A stretch of 64,000 nt of DNA from Siphonodentalium dalli (Eukaryota; Mollusca; Scaphopoda; Gadilida; Siphonodentaliidae). The notes beneath the pieces are model-generated. The model was given only the letters and a program-made list of their open reading frames with translations. It had not been told where the DNA came from and made no database searches. The stretch spans positions 49,510,911 to 49,574,910 of the forward strand of contig CP136066.1 of NCBI GenBank assembly GCA_032622095.1. The letters are read 5' to 3'. A program made the translations under genes and the position numbers. This document shows positions 31,800-43,099 of this stretch, one piece after another. Numbering within the stretch: position 1 is the first letter of the stretch; each line of letters starts with the position of its first letter.

Positions 31800-32073
31800 A
31801 AAGTTTCTTAATTTGTGTGCAATAATATTAAAGTAAACATTATTAATCAAACATCTTAAACAGGTCTGGATGACACACCAATCGATCTAGAATAGCCCGA
31901 TAAATAAAAAACTACCTTGGGATAAATCGCAAACTTTTGCGAATAGCAAACTACTCATATTTTAGCCCGACTGGGCAATTATAGATGTATATGTTGTTCA
32001 CTCAGACCTGTTTAAGATGTTTGATTTATAATGTTTATTTTAATTACACACAAATTAAGAAATTTGGACAATT
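31800..32073. repeat. Inverted repeat, ~72 bp arms, ~125 bp spacer
   Basis: The left arm (31,800-31,872, AATTTGTGTGCAATAATATT.. to ..AACAGGTCTGGATGA) is mirrored at 32,000-32,073 (CACTCAGACCTGTTTAAGAT.. to ..ACACACAAATTAAGAAATTT) with about 90% identity. It is non-coding and could be a small DNA element. Confidence 0.8.
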
Positions 32074-32408
32074 ATTATTGTCATAAACTCAATTTTAATA
32101 AGCCCCGGCGGAGTCTGAGTATGGGTGTCCCACATGTTCCTTTTTAGACGCTTTGTATACTTCTCGTTTGAATAGAATAGAAGTTCCATATCATGTAGTA
32201 GCCTATACTGCCGAATGCGTGAACGGGGAACCAGCGTTGCTAACACTCATATCGATAGTATACAATTGAATTGACGTGTTAATTAACAAATTGAACGGAA
32301 ACATTGTTTCAGAACAACGGCAGGGTATTTCAGTTGAGTTTGCATTTAGATTTATTTTGTGTTTTTCAAAAATAACAATTATAAATATGTATAGGGTTTT
32401 CATTTTAC

Positions 32409-32499
32409 CGACAGGTGGATCATCATCGAGTCCATTTACAGTGTAACCTGAGTGGACGATTTCGGGATTATCAATGACAAACGGATTTTGACCCATTAT
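32409..32499 (-). other. Possible short exon (NPFVIDNPEIVHSGYTVNG)
   Basis: A 91-base minus-strand segment lies between a CATTCAG acceptor and a GTAAAA donor. It reads MGQNPFVIDNPEIVHSGYTV, then NGLDDDPPV. The text looks coding (acidic, proline-bearing, no stop) and the splice sites frame it. The family is not recognised. It lies next to a CG-rich repeat, so a repeat origin is possible. Confidence 0.25.
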
Positions 32500-32514
32500 C
32501 TGAATGTGGCGTTT

Positions 32515-33030
32515 TTTTCGGGGCGTTGGGTGGGCGACGGGGTGTGACCAATTACTGCCCGGGTAAGCCCGGACACGCCTGGGTGGACCCGGGCTGTCCC
32601 ATGGACCCGCGGACAGTGTAATATGATGGCGTATGGTAGTAGGATACAAAATATGCATATATTATGAAAATTGACTTGCTGTGTCATCAACCGGCGGGTT
32701 TATTAAGTCTTTAAATACCGATATTGACTATAAAAGATCCCGGGAGAGTCCGGGCACACCGGGACCCGATCATATTATATACATGTATGATGACTAATGG
32801 TAGCGATGCACTTACTAAATATATACTGTGAAGATTGACACGGCATCTCGTTCACGACCGGCTTCATTAACCCCTTGGATGACGATATGCACAAGAAGAA
32901 CACAGGAGAGTCCGGGCTGCTCGAGGACAACATAATATGATGCCTTATGGTAGTGGGTTACATACTAAGTATAGGTTTCGAAAGTTTATTTGCTATGTCA
33001 TCCACCGCCGGTTTATTAACATTGATATTA
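32515..33030. repeat. Degenerate ~165 bp repeat, three units
   Basis: GTCATCAACCGGCGGGTTTA, CTCGTTCACGACCGGCTTCA and GTCATCCACCGCCGGTTTAT occur near 32,683, 32,850 and 33,000. Each unit also has (G)AGAGTCCGGGC and ATATGATG..TATGGTAGT. The first unit is GC-rich (CCCGGGTAAGCCCGG). Confidence 0.65.
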
Positions 33031-35640
33031 GGTAATAATCGATATATAGTTTGATGCGGTCTCTGATGTGACCGGGCTATACGGATGACCTCCAATCAAG
33101 GTGAACACATAGTGACCACGTGACTACTTATCGATTCAGAATATTGTGTAGATGTAGAGCATAAAATGATATAAATTGTTTTTACCACTGTTATAAATAG
33201 CAGTGTCGTGCGTACTCAGAGAAATAATTTTTTTTTTTTCACTTGTTCACTTAGAACTGTCACAGAAGGAGACTTCACCATTTTAAAATTGAAAATAGAT
33301 AGTTCATCATATTGAATATGTCATCAGTGGCTTCGGTTGTTCCACGTCGCCTTCTATCCCACTCAAGTTGACTGCAGCTGGACACCCAAAACGTGAATGG
33401 TGGGTTGAGCGTGCACATTACAAAGGCCATGTATATACGGAATCAACTAACTTTTAAAATTCGCTAAGTATATAAGATAAGAAGCAATGACTATCTTTAA
33501 GTTTGCTTTTATAGCACGCCAATGGGCCATGGGACTGATCGCCTGCAAGTAGCGATAATCACTGTAGTTGGGATATTTAGCTCAAAACACAACAATGATT
33601 TCATTAATAAAGGATTTAAAACAAATTACAAAGATAGCTCCTATAATATGACCACACGCTATATCGTAATTAAAACGAACCACAGCTAAACTACACCCAT
33701 AAAGGTATATCTGTGGCTTTTCTTTTACAATTCTGATCAAAATCAGTTCAGTGAGATGTATTCCCATTCAAATAAGATTATGATTATTTACACACCGCGC
33801 ACAAGGGTTCGTCGAAATAGTGGACCATAATCGTAATTTCGTGTATTCATTAGGTCAATCATACATCGGCTATGTGAGAAATCCAAGATTCAAAATGTAA
33901 ACAAACTACGTGACAACGAACCTCTCAGTTTTAAATAAAAAATAATTCCATATTTAAACTATTTTATTTCATCTCGCACGGTAGTCGATCACTTCAGTAC
34001 AGAGTAAGGCACTGATTTGTCCCAAATGTTATACCTCGTGTTGTCCACTTGATGTATCTCGCACAGGCGCGAAAATAATCAGCATGTGCTAATGGGCTAT
34101 AGTAAACATGTCTATAATTTCAAATAACCACACCCCATTGCGCAACTGACAAGTTTCAAGTGTTAACCAAAACTATATATCCGCTACCGAAAGAAAGGGT
34201 CCGGGAACTTGATACAGTTTTCAGGAGAGTTAAAACACATAATTATCTTCATTTTACTGTTGTTTGTAAAGAGTATATAACTAATGTCCGAAGCCAGGCA
34301 AATACTCACTCTTTGAGAATATATAAATTGATCCATATAGCCGACCTAATATGCTGTGAGTATTCACGTAAAAATATGTTGTTACGACTTTTTGCCAGAG
34401 TTATTCAGTTGAATTTGTTGTCAAGATAAGACGTTTCGACATATTTCGCCGTACTTTTCATTCGAAGATCAACAAGAATGTCAACGCAAAATATCCAATC
34501 AGGGATTACAAAACAAGGTTCTGATTGAATTCGAGAGGTTCAACATTTTGTCACAAGCTGAATTCGACGTGGGAAATCAGATTTTACCCACATATTTGAC
34601 TGAAAGACAACGGAATTCTTTATAGGCTATACTTTTCTGCATCAATCGAAAACCATTCTTGTCGAAAATGGTGTGAAGAGCACACAAAATGATGAACTAT
34701 GTATATCTCATTTGTGCTCCGCTCCTGACAGCAATGAAATATATTACGAAAAATGCTTACCTTTTATGGTTGTATGAGTTATTTGTTGAGAAAGACTAAT
34801 TCTACTCAAATCATCGAAAATATACACACACAAGAGAACCGTCGTACTGTAGTGCAGATGCCTGGTGAAGTATTGCAGCTGTTACACAATTATAATTTAT
34901 AGCATATTCAGATATTATGCACGCACTACTTACTTTCACCTAAGGGCGTGTGGTTTTGATACACTAAACACTGTCGTATACTCTAGCTAAATCAAATTAA
35001 TTAACAAAAAATTATATTCACATTTCTCTACTTCAGTTTGATTGAAGTATACAGCACCATGGAAAGGTGCCACTTGTGCGGACACATATCGCAAAGAAAC
35101 GCCCAAAATGAACGATCAAAGCACTGCCTTTCAATAAACTTAATTTGAGTGCACCAATATAGCAGATATTTGCGTCATCATCATTGAGATATGAGAACTC
35201 AAGATATACGTGGCATCTTATATTAGACCAGACAATAATTGACATGACCTGCGCCTGGAGCAACTTGTTGAGTACATGTTTACTTATTAGTGCAGCGGAC
35301 TCAACCGTTTTCAGAACATTTAGTCTATCGGCACCATACGCAAGCTTGTGATATTTTGAAGATTATGACATTTTGCACCAGATAACACTCGATGTAAAAT
35401 ATGCAAAAGATGATTTTGAGAGGGTTGAGGGGCAAAATTCAGCAAAAACCGCACCTTTTGAGACACAAAAACAAGATATTGCAGTCTGCAATATTGTTGA
35501 TAAATAGCGAGATTTCTCAGATTTATTGTGAAAAATAGACAAAAGGCGCAATTTTTATTATTTCCCCCCCCTTAATTCAATAACGCTTTGACTTGGGATC
35601 TCGTTTATATATCTCAGTCAAGAAAACTGCGGAGATATGT
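33031..35640. other. No recognised feature over 2.6 kb
   Basis: AT-rich. Open frames at 34,160-34,429 and 35,033-35,263 lack domains and splice context. I saw no repeats with other parts of the window. Confidence 0.4.
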
Positions 35641-35644
35641 AGAG

Positions 35645-35776
35645 AATACCCGCGTAGTGTAGCTGAATAATTTATGTTTGCGAGTATGTGGCCATCTATT
35701 TGGCGAGCCTCTAGGGAGCCAAATAGATGCTCACATTCGAGCAAAAAATAAATTCTCTATTCAACTACACTGTGCG
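35645..35776. repeat. Second palindrome of foldback type A
   Basis: The centre CTATTTGGC, GAGCCTCTAGGGA, GCCAAATAG and arms of about 55-60 bp (35,645-35,703 and 35,717-35,776) have roughly 80% complementarity. The outer stem CGCGTAGTGTAGCTGAATA matches CACGTAGTGTTTCTGAATA at 3,888, and the loop matches GAGCTTTAGCGA. The middle of the stem is unrelated to that of the first copy. Confidence 0.75.
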
Positions 35777-36229
35777 GATGTTTTGTTTATCAACCGAACA
35801 AATTTAAATTTATTTTATCGCAGTTTTTGTCAAAAAACATCGCAAAATTCACAGGCTCCTTATGGAGAAGCGATGACCCACTTAGCCACTTTATCTGTAT
35901 AGTAGAGACTAATTAATTATTAAACAGTTTTGTATTCATGCGACTGCACCGCGAACTAAGATAAGATATGATAAGATACGTTTTAATGGTCTTTAAGACA
36001 CACAATGGTGTAGGACAAACTACATGTATAGATAAAAATAAACAGGAATACATGGTATATATGTGATATGTAACAGATTAACAGAAATTGTAAAGACGTG
36101 GAATATCAAATTATTTGATTTATTACTGGACATAGGTCACCTGCGGAAGGATGTCCGTATGTATTGGAGTTTGTAATTTCTCGGTGATCGATGTTTCCAG
36201 TATTTTCTTTAATTCTTGTATCTCTCTTT
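35777..36229. other. No gene; possible retroelement tail
   Basis: CTAAGATAAGATATGATAAG at 35,957 resembles short tandem tails of retroposed elements. Nothing else is recognised. Confidence 0.3.
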
Positions 36230-36237
36230 TTTAGTCG

Positions 36238-36830
36238 AGTTTTCAAAAACTCGACTTATAGTTTGACGAGGGGCGGTTGGCGGGGGGTCGGGCGAAGAGC
36301 GGGCGGGGGCGGGCGGATATAAAGAATGCCTTATAACTTTGACATTTGTGAACGGATTCAAAATTTGTTTTGGTATGTGAGCTGCTCCAATGACTATTTA
36401 CTGCCGGTAGTAATGGGTCACGTCCGAACTTTTTGACAAGTGTTATCCATCTTTGATTACTTTTTTGCAATGTTATCACCTGTTAGCGCGATAACTCAAT
36501 CAAATATTAACTGATTACAACTATATTTGACATATGAGTCTCTTGCAACAATATCTCGGACGAGTTCAAAAACTAGAATTGTCTGAATTTGTTCCCCGGA
36601 GTTATGGGCCTTAGTTTGTCTATTTTTAGCATTTTTTCACCGTTAGCGCGATAACTGAATCAAATATTTACTGATTCAAACCATATTTGATATATGAGTC
36701 TCTTGCAACAATATCTCGGACGAGTTCGAAAACCAGGTTTGTCCGAAGTTTTTCCCCGGAGTTATGGGCCTTAGTTTGTCTATTTTTAGCATTTTTTTCA
36801 CCGCTAGCGCGATAACTCAATTAAATAATA
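36238..36830. repeat. Tandem repeat of ~160 bp with a GC-rich head
   Basis: It begins with a small palindrome (GAGTTTTCAAAAACTCGAC) and a G-rich stretch (36,270-36,315). The unit GTTAGCGCGATAACT..AATC, CATATTTGA.ATATGAGTCTC, TCGGACGAGTTC, CCCCGGAGTTATGGGCCTTA follows, with starts near 36,484, 36,643 and 36,805. Similar phrasing (GAGTTATGG, ATGAGC) appears in the hAT interior at 22,680-22,880. Confidence 0.75.
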
Positions 36831-38000
36831 TGACCATACGTAAACGTAATGAAGCCCACGTAGATTAAATTTATATGGCAGTTTGCGGTCCAAAATACAT
36901 TTATAATAACAACCGCTTTTGAATTATCCCGGTATCGAAATTTAGTCGACGAAATTGCTGTGACACATTCAGATAAAAGGAAATAATGACATTTCTTCCC
37001 ATGTTCAAATATAACTTTCGAAGAAGTGTTCTTTTGTGCGACGCTGTTCAAATTTTCACAACACGGTATCTATTCGATGTGTATACATGTACTGGCAACA
37101 CCGAAGATCTGGTCTGCTTGATAGCGTGGAGATATAACATTGTCGTACAAAACGACGTATTTTATCGCACAGGGTTATAGATGCGTAAACTTAAACAAAA
37201 AATTTGGCACAAACATAATCATGTTTGATCACGAGATCTTTCACTCGTATCTATCACTACATCATACCGCATGACAGTTCAGATAAGTAAGCTATACACT
37301 GATATTGCGGAGTACTTAGACGAAAATAAAACATAATTATAAAGTACAAGTATTTTGGGCAGTATTGCTATTTAGTTAGCGAATGGGGATAATTTGAAGA
37401 GCAGAATAATGGGAACTATATCTTTGGCCGGGGGATGCGTGCAGCTATACTGCGTTTTAAACATTCTTTCCAATAATTTCTTTGCCGAGGACAGACGCTT
37501 GTGTTGACAACCCTCCCTCCCTCCCTGTTTTTTGTTTTGGGACATACGCGTTCGATTGGTGTCTCCCCCTTTTGGCTTACATCTGTATAGGCGGTTATTG
37601 TGCCTCAAAAAATTGTCACCCACATGTTTGTATTGGTTACTACTACATTTATTGTATCGGCTTCCTGTAAATAATTATGATTTTCTGAACAGGTAGCTAT
37701 AAACGCATTCCAGTTGTTGTCTTTCACTCTAACCCTGTGGGATAAAATAAACTTACATTACAATATTATCCAAGTTGTGTGTTGAAATTCGGCAGCGTTG
37801 AAAAAATTCACACCGACAATGTGACTTATAAGTTAATAAGAAAGTGATGTGACACATAACCGCACTACATGTGGAGTGATTACAGAGTGTGCTGTATAGC
37901 TCAGGATATGTTGATACACAGCTAAGTCGTGTAGTCACAAAATATCTATTCAAATCTAAGATGAATATGCTCATTTGCATAAGTTGGAGGGAATTGAGTG
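36831..38000. other. No recognised feature
   Basis: Small open frames only. A CCCTCCCTCCCTCC tract lies at 37,511-37,525. No domain is visible. Confidence 0.4.
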
Positions 38001-38520
38001 AGAACATGGTGACGTCATATAGTGTAGTACAGTTCACAATCTGAAGGAACAACAGCCTGTCACAGTCATGTCGCAAGCATATGTGTGCTCTTCCCATATC
38101 CCAACTCAAGAACACATTGTGACATTAAGAACTAACCACGATTGAGCACAGTGACATTAACGGATTGACAGACCCATGTCATAGTTTATGTTGCAAGAAT
38201 ATGAACGCATGCATTTGACACTATCCCAATATTTGGGATATATACACAAAACCGCACGCGTGTGTTACTGGTGTCAGTATATCGAACGATTGCAATGTAA
38301 GGTCAGCACGTTCGGTTAATACCCTAAGTGTTATCCTTACGCGACGCAGGCATGCACATTGCCATAACTAGTGTATGTCGCAAGCATATGGATGCACTTA
38401 CGACACGATATCAATATCGCACGCTTGTATGGTATGGAATATATCCACAAAACCGTGCGTGCGAGTTATAGTTGTCAGTATATCGGACGGGTTCAATGGC
38501 GTAGGATAGCACAATCTGCC
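38000..38520. repeat. Degenerate repeat around CGCAAGCATATG and GTCAGTATATCG
   Basis: The TATG TTGCAAGAATATG / GTCGCAAGCATATG phrase occurs near 38,072, 38,193 and 38,371. GGATATATACACAAAACCG...GTGTCAGTATATCGAACG at 38,235-38,290 recurs as GAATATATCCACAAAACCG...TTGTCAGTATATCGGACG at 38,437-38,488. Confidence 0.55.
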
Positions 38521-38753
38521 AAAAAACATTATTGTTCTCTTTAAGGGACTCATACATGAGTGGCATATACATGTATACACTATCGGCCAGTATATAAAAC
38601 AAACTGATTCTATGCATACATGTAGTAATACAAAAATATGTTAATATCGCTGTAATACAAGTAAATATATTGCTTGAGTTCTAGATACAATTTGTCCAGA
38701 TCGCATATTGGTCGTCATATGAATGCACATGTGGAAATGTAGCGGTACTTAGT

Positions 38754-39122
38754 ATGAACTGTGGCAAGAAGCAGTTTAAGAATGAGACGATCATCAACAT
38801 GTTTTCCTACACATATGATTGCCAGAATGGTAGAAGCGGGTCTCTGATCATTTTGTATCAATTTCCCATTCCATCAATAAGAGTACACACACAAGGATTC
38901 ATTTTACCAAGACTTTTATGGATATTATGTCAGAAAAGGTCCATGTTACTTCGATCGACTAATACTATCCAACCTCGTTCACCAACCAAGCCTATACCGG
39001 CGGAAGATATGTACCATGGTGAAATGGACAAGCACAAAGTATATCTTCAATATCTGAACAAGGCCCGGTCGATTTCCTGGTTTATAATTTCAATTTCACG
39101 TTTCAAAACCAGTAACTGTTAG
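38754..39122 (+). other. Unrecognised open frame of 122 codons
   Basis: One of the longer frames in non-repeat DNA here. It starts MNCGKKQFKNETIINMF and ends ISISRFKTSNC, with a basic, proline-bearing middle (PRSPTKPIPAEDMYHGEMDK). No domain, signal peptide or splice context is recognised. In DNA this AT-rich a frame of this length is uncommon but can occur by chance. Confidence 0.2.
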
Positions 39123-40279
39123 CTTTTCCAGTAATCTGATTGAGTCCGTCGCTACTCAATCGTTATCGATATGCAAGAACGTATGGATATCACATGCATC
39201 ATTTGAGCGTTGGTAGCGAAAGCGCCAGAAGTGGCAACTTCAATTTTCTCTCCACATACCATGTTGGTCCCTATTAAAATATTTATATAATATCATTTCG
39301 AGTTTGGCACAAGTCCATATACTTAATATTTGGGGAATTTTTACGAAGCTTATTTTGACAATAATTGTTATATAAACTCGCATTTTGAGTCATTGTGGTA
39401 ATACAACTGATAGGAATGTGTCATAACATGTCAATTATTTATTTGGAAGAAGCAAATTAGTCAACTACATTCAACTTCTACATGACAGAAATGTTATTGA
39501 GTGGAAGAGGGTAAAATTTACGTATTATCGTATTTTGGCGGCCATCTTGGAAGCCATCTTGTATTAAGTTGACAGTTTCTGGATACAGTTAAATGTAAAT
39601 ACCTTATGTAATGATCCCACTCATTTCCATCACCGATTAATTCTAAATTTCTATAAGGAAATAGTTAGAAAATAAAAAAAGTATATTATGGCGAAAATTA
39701 ATACCACTTCCTTTAAATAATCGCATTCGAGAAAACTATCAAGGCTATGATCCAAGAAATCAACCAATGTGATGTCTAAGTGATTTGTTATCAAGATGGG
39801 AGAGAAGGATATTCCTAATCGTCACCAGTTCGATACAATCGGAAATGATGTAGGCGACATGTATGGAAAATTATCAATTTTCCCACTTCCGGTCGCCATT
39901 TTGGCGGCCATCTTTGATCGAGAGGACAAAGTTTTATATAAATATATAACATGACATCTTACCATACGCTGTACCAAAGGATTTTCCTATATTTTATATC
40001 GCAATTATATTTTTATCATGAAATCCTTCAATAGCGAACTTAAGAAATTGAGCATGGCGGCCATCTTTGTGACGTCATCAGACCACCCAGTCGCGACCCC
40101 AGGTGGTCTAACAATTTTTTTTATGAAGTAGGGACCATATACTGGCCCACCAACATGGTCTCTATATTTGTTCATGATTTTCCCACGGGAGCCCAAAATC
40201 GGATATAAGCGACTCTACTATCAACTGTGTGCGACTTGTGTGCATTGTTTTGTAGTTCCAATTTACATTATGTCGTGAT
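39123..40279. other. Transposon-derived phrases, no gene
   Basis: GGCGGCCATCTTGGAAGCCA (39,538), GCCATTTTGGCGGCCATCTT (39,895) and ATGGCGGCCATCTTTGTGAC (40,054) recur, as they do inside the elements at 41.8 kb and 55.4-56.2 kb. They look like scattered remnants of that repeat family. Confidence 0.4.
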
Positions 40280-40410
40280 ATAATTGTTCATGATTCTCTT
40301 TACACATACATGAATGGACATTATAAGTTAGCTATAGGTTTAGCCACACGTAATTGTTCATGATTCTCTTTACACATACATGAATGGACATTATAAGTTA
40401 GCTATAGGTT
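40280..40410. repeat. Perfect tandem duplication, 70 bp period
   Basis: TAATTGTTCATGATTCTCTT at 40,280 and 40,350 each head the same ~60 bp (to GTTAGCTATAGGTT), with no difference seen. Confidence 0.9.
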
Positions 40411-41537
40411 ATTGCAAACTGTTGGTGGTGAAAATAAGATAATAGTTGACTAAATATAGTTCCGACGATATGTAAAAATAGATGTATCGGTCCGCAAAGT
40501 ACCATCCTTGTAACAGTGCTATATCGTAGTGCTAACGTAGACGGCGCTATGTATTATCATAGTATGGTTTTGGAGATACAATTGGCGGAAACGTCACGTG
40601 ATTTTACCGCGCCAAATCTACACGTTTATAGATATAGGCCAAACGTGTGAGGCACTGTCAAACAATAGCCTTACTTTGTTTTAACATTGTTTAATTCGGA
40701 TCAATCATATGGACATGTACACGGCATACACAGAGCAAGGAGGTGTGGTTACAGTTATGAGTAATTTACTGAAACAAAGAAAGATAGGTATCTTTCAGGG
40801 TTTTGTTGATCTATTCTATGGGTATTTATATAAAGGCGCATTTTGCAGAAAACAGTGACCACTAATCGAACACATGTGTCAGTATTGTCCATCGTTCTTG
40901 GAAGATATTGTCTTTACTGTAGGCATGTTGTCTATTTACCATCCGTTCAGTTGTTCTACATGTATATCTTCTTTGGTATCATATGAATCATTTTACGGCA
41001 AGTGTGTTCTTTATTTTACAGCAATAAATATACATATCTTAAATACGAACGAATATTATCATATTATTTGGCGCAGACATTAATAGCTGGTGGTGGATAT
41101 AAGTTGGTGGCGGAGATAAGATGTTGGTGGAGATAGGTTGCTGGTGGTGGATACATCCAGGTATGAAATGATGTTACCGAGATAAATATTTGTAATCACA
41201 ACAGAAGGCACATGGCGTGGTGTGGTATTCACCCCATCGTCACATAAATTCACACCAACTATAAATTTATGTGGTCGCCTGACGTCAAATACGGGGGTGC
41301 ACGATCAACGTCACAATTGATCGAAACTTTAAGTACAACGGTCATACATGTAACCCCAACGCTTGACATACTGCACCCGATATTTCGCGCACGTTCTCTT
41401 CAACACCGCGTACCCGGTGACCGATTAGAAGGTACTAGTCTGGTAATAGTGCGATTTTGAATACATTATGTTATCCTACTTATAGAGTTATTACGTCTAA
41501 GGTCAGAGTTAGTCACAGTGACTTGCGAAAAGATATT
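40411..41537. other. No gene; short GGTGGTGGATA repeat
   Basis: GCTGGTGGTGGATA / GTTGGTGGCGGAGATA / GTTGGTGGAGATA repeats lie at 41,085-41,155. Otherwise nothing is recognised. Confidence 0.4.
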
Positions 41538-43019
41538 AGTCATGAGCTAATAGGGGTGCCATTGCACCCCCCCTGGGACTTAACTTCACTCCACTCATTT
41601 TGTTTCTTATTATGTCCTTCAACTTTTAAGCATTGTTAACAAGAAAAAAACAATGGCCGTATAGACTCCAGACAAGATGGCGTCCATCATTCCGCCGTTT
41701 TTCAGACCAGACCCTACATGTAAGTCAGATTTATGCAAATTATAGCGGGAAAATGTAACAAAATGTATACAAATGTATATATTTTCTTGAAGCTAAGATA
41801 TAATGACACTTTTCTGTGCTAAAATTGAAACTCACCACCCAAGATGGCCGCCAAAATGGCCGCCGGAAGTTGAAAATATGATATTTTTTCACAAATATCT
41901 TCTAGATCGATTCATGCTGTTTGGAACTGGTTGAGTAATATGACTTTATGTTGTGTTTTATATATTAACTAATCATTGGAGCAATTAAATATGCAATTAT
42001 TGGAGTCTTTGCCCCTTCCGATCCTCAAAATTTTCATTTTATTTTGGTATATCTGGAAGGGCTCACCATTGGTGATGTGTATATGTATACCTGGATTGAC
42101 TTTATGCTCATTGCTATGGCGAATAGGTATACAATGAGTGACTGTATTATCGTGAATGTGGTGAATATGTATACATAGAGTGACTATATGGTCATGTGTC
42201 GGGTGTAGGTGTATACCTGGTGTTCATGCATGGTGATTCGTAGCTGTGTCGTCATCTGTGGTATGTACGGGTATAACCAAGTTTGGCTGTATGATCAGGT
42301 GTACGTTTATAAAGTGGGTGACTATGTTGTCATTTGTGTGGTGTTTATGTACATATGGAGTGACGCAGGTAATGGGTGGGTTGTACATGTGTACCTTGGG
42401 TGGCTATCACTTTCCACAATAACTCAAGGATATGTTAATAAATAGAGTTCTCCATATTGATGGTGTTTATGTACATGCGGGAAATGTTAAGTGTGGAAAG
42501 CGATAGCCAGCCATTATCACAGAGTCATTCCATATATACATAAACACCACAGACATAACAATATAGTGACATACTGTATACATGTATACCTGACCCATGA
42601 CCACGGATGACCATACAGCCACGTGTAACAATGCAGGCACACCGGGTATACTCATAAACATGACCCATAACCATTTAGTTACTCCTTGTATACCCATTTA
42701 TCTCACCATTGGCCATAAGGTCATCCCCTGTATACATATTCGCCGCTCACATGGTCAAATAGACAAACAATATATACATCAACACCACAACAATGACCAT
42801 AAAGTCACTCCGGGTATACACATGCACCTCACCCATTGCCATATAACCACTCGCTTCATACACATACCCTCACCCATGGCACCTGGTTTACTCCTTCGCC
42901 TGACTATGGCCATATAGTCACCCCGTGTGTACCTATTCAATACATTCACACATGATCATGGTCAATCCTTGTATACATATTCACCTGAACATTGGACATG
43001 TCACTCCCTGTATCCATAT
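41538..43019 (-). mobile_element. Minisatellite-bearing transposon, truncated copy 1
   Basis: It starts with AGTCATGAGCTAATAGGGGT, the same terminal repeat as the full copy at 53,807-56,379, in opposite orientation. About 1 kb present in copy 2 (54,900-55,975) is missing here near 42,035. From 42,061 it consists of ~45 bp units (CATATAGTCACTC..TGTATACATATTCACCTCACC) arranged as two opposed arrays around a hinge at 42,404-42,515 with GTGGAAAGCGATAGCC on both sides. At 43,019 homology to copy 2 stops inside the array and the helicase region begins. Confidence 0.75.
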
Positions 43020-43099
43020 TTCGCGACCTGAGTTCCAATCTGTTCTAAGTACCGTTCTGGTACGAAACGTCCGTTGGGGTACCATTGGAACCGGAATTC

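Noticed and set aside
42209-42917. Open frames with repetitive Tyr/Val or His/Ile protein text (also 53,854-54,926)
   Set aside because: They are translations of ~45 bp minisatellite units inside the transposon; both strands are open and the text repeats with the DNA.
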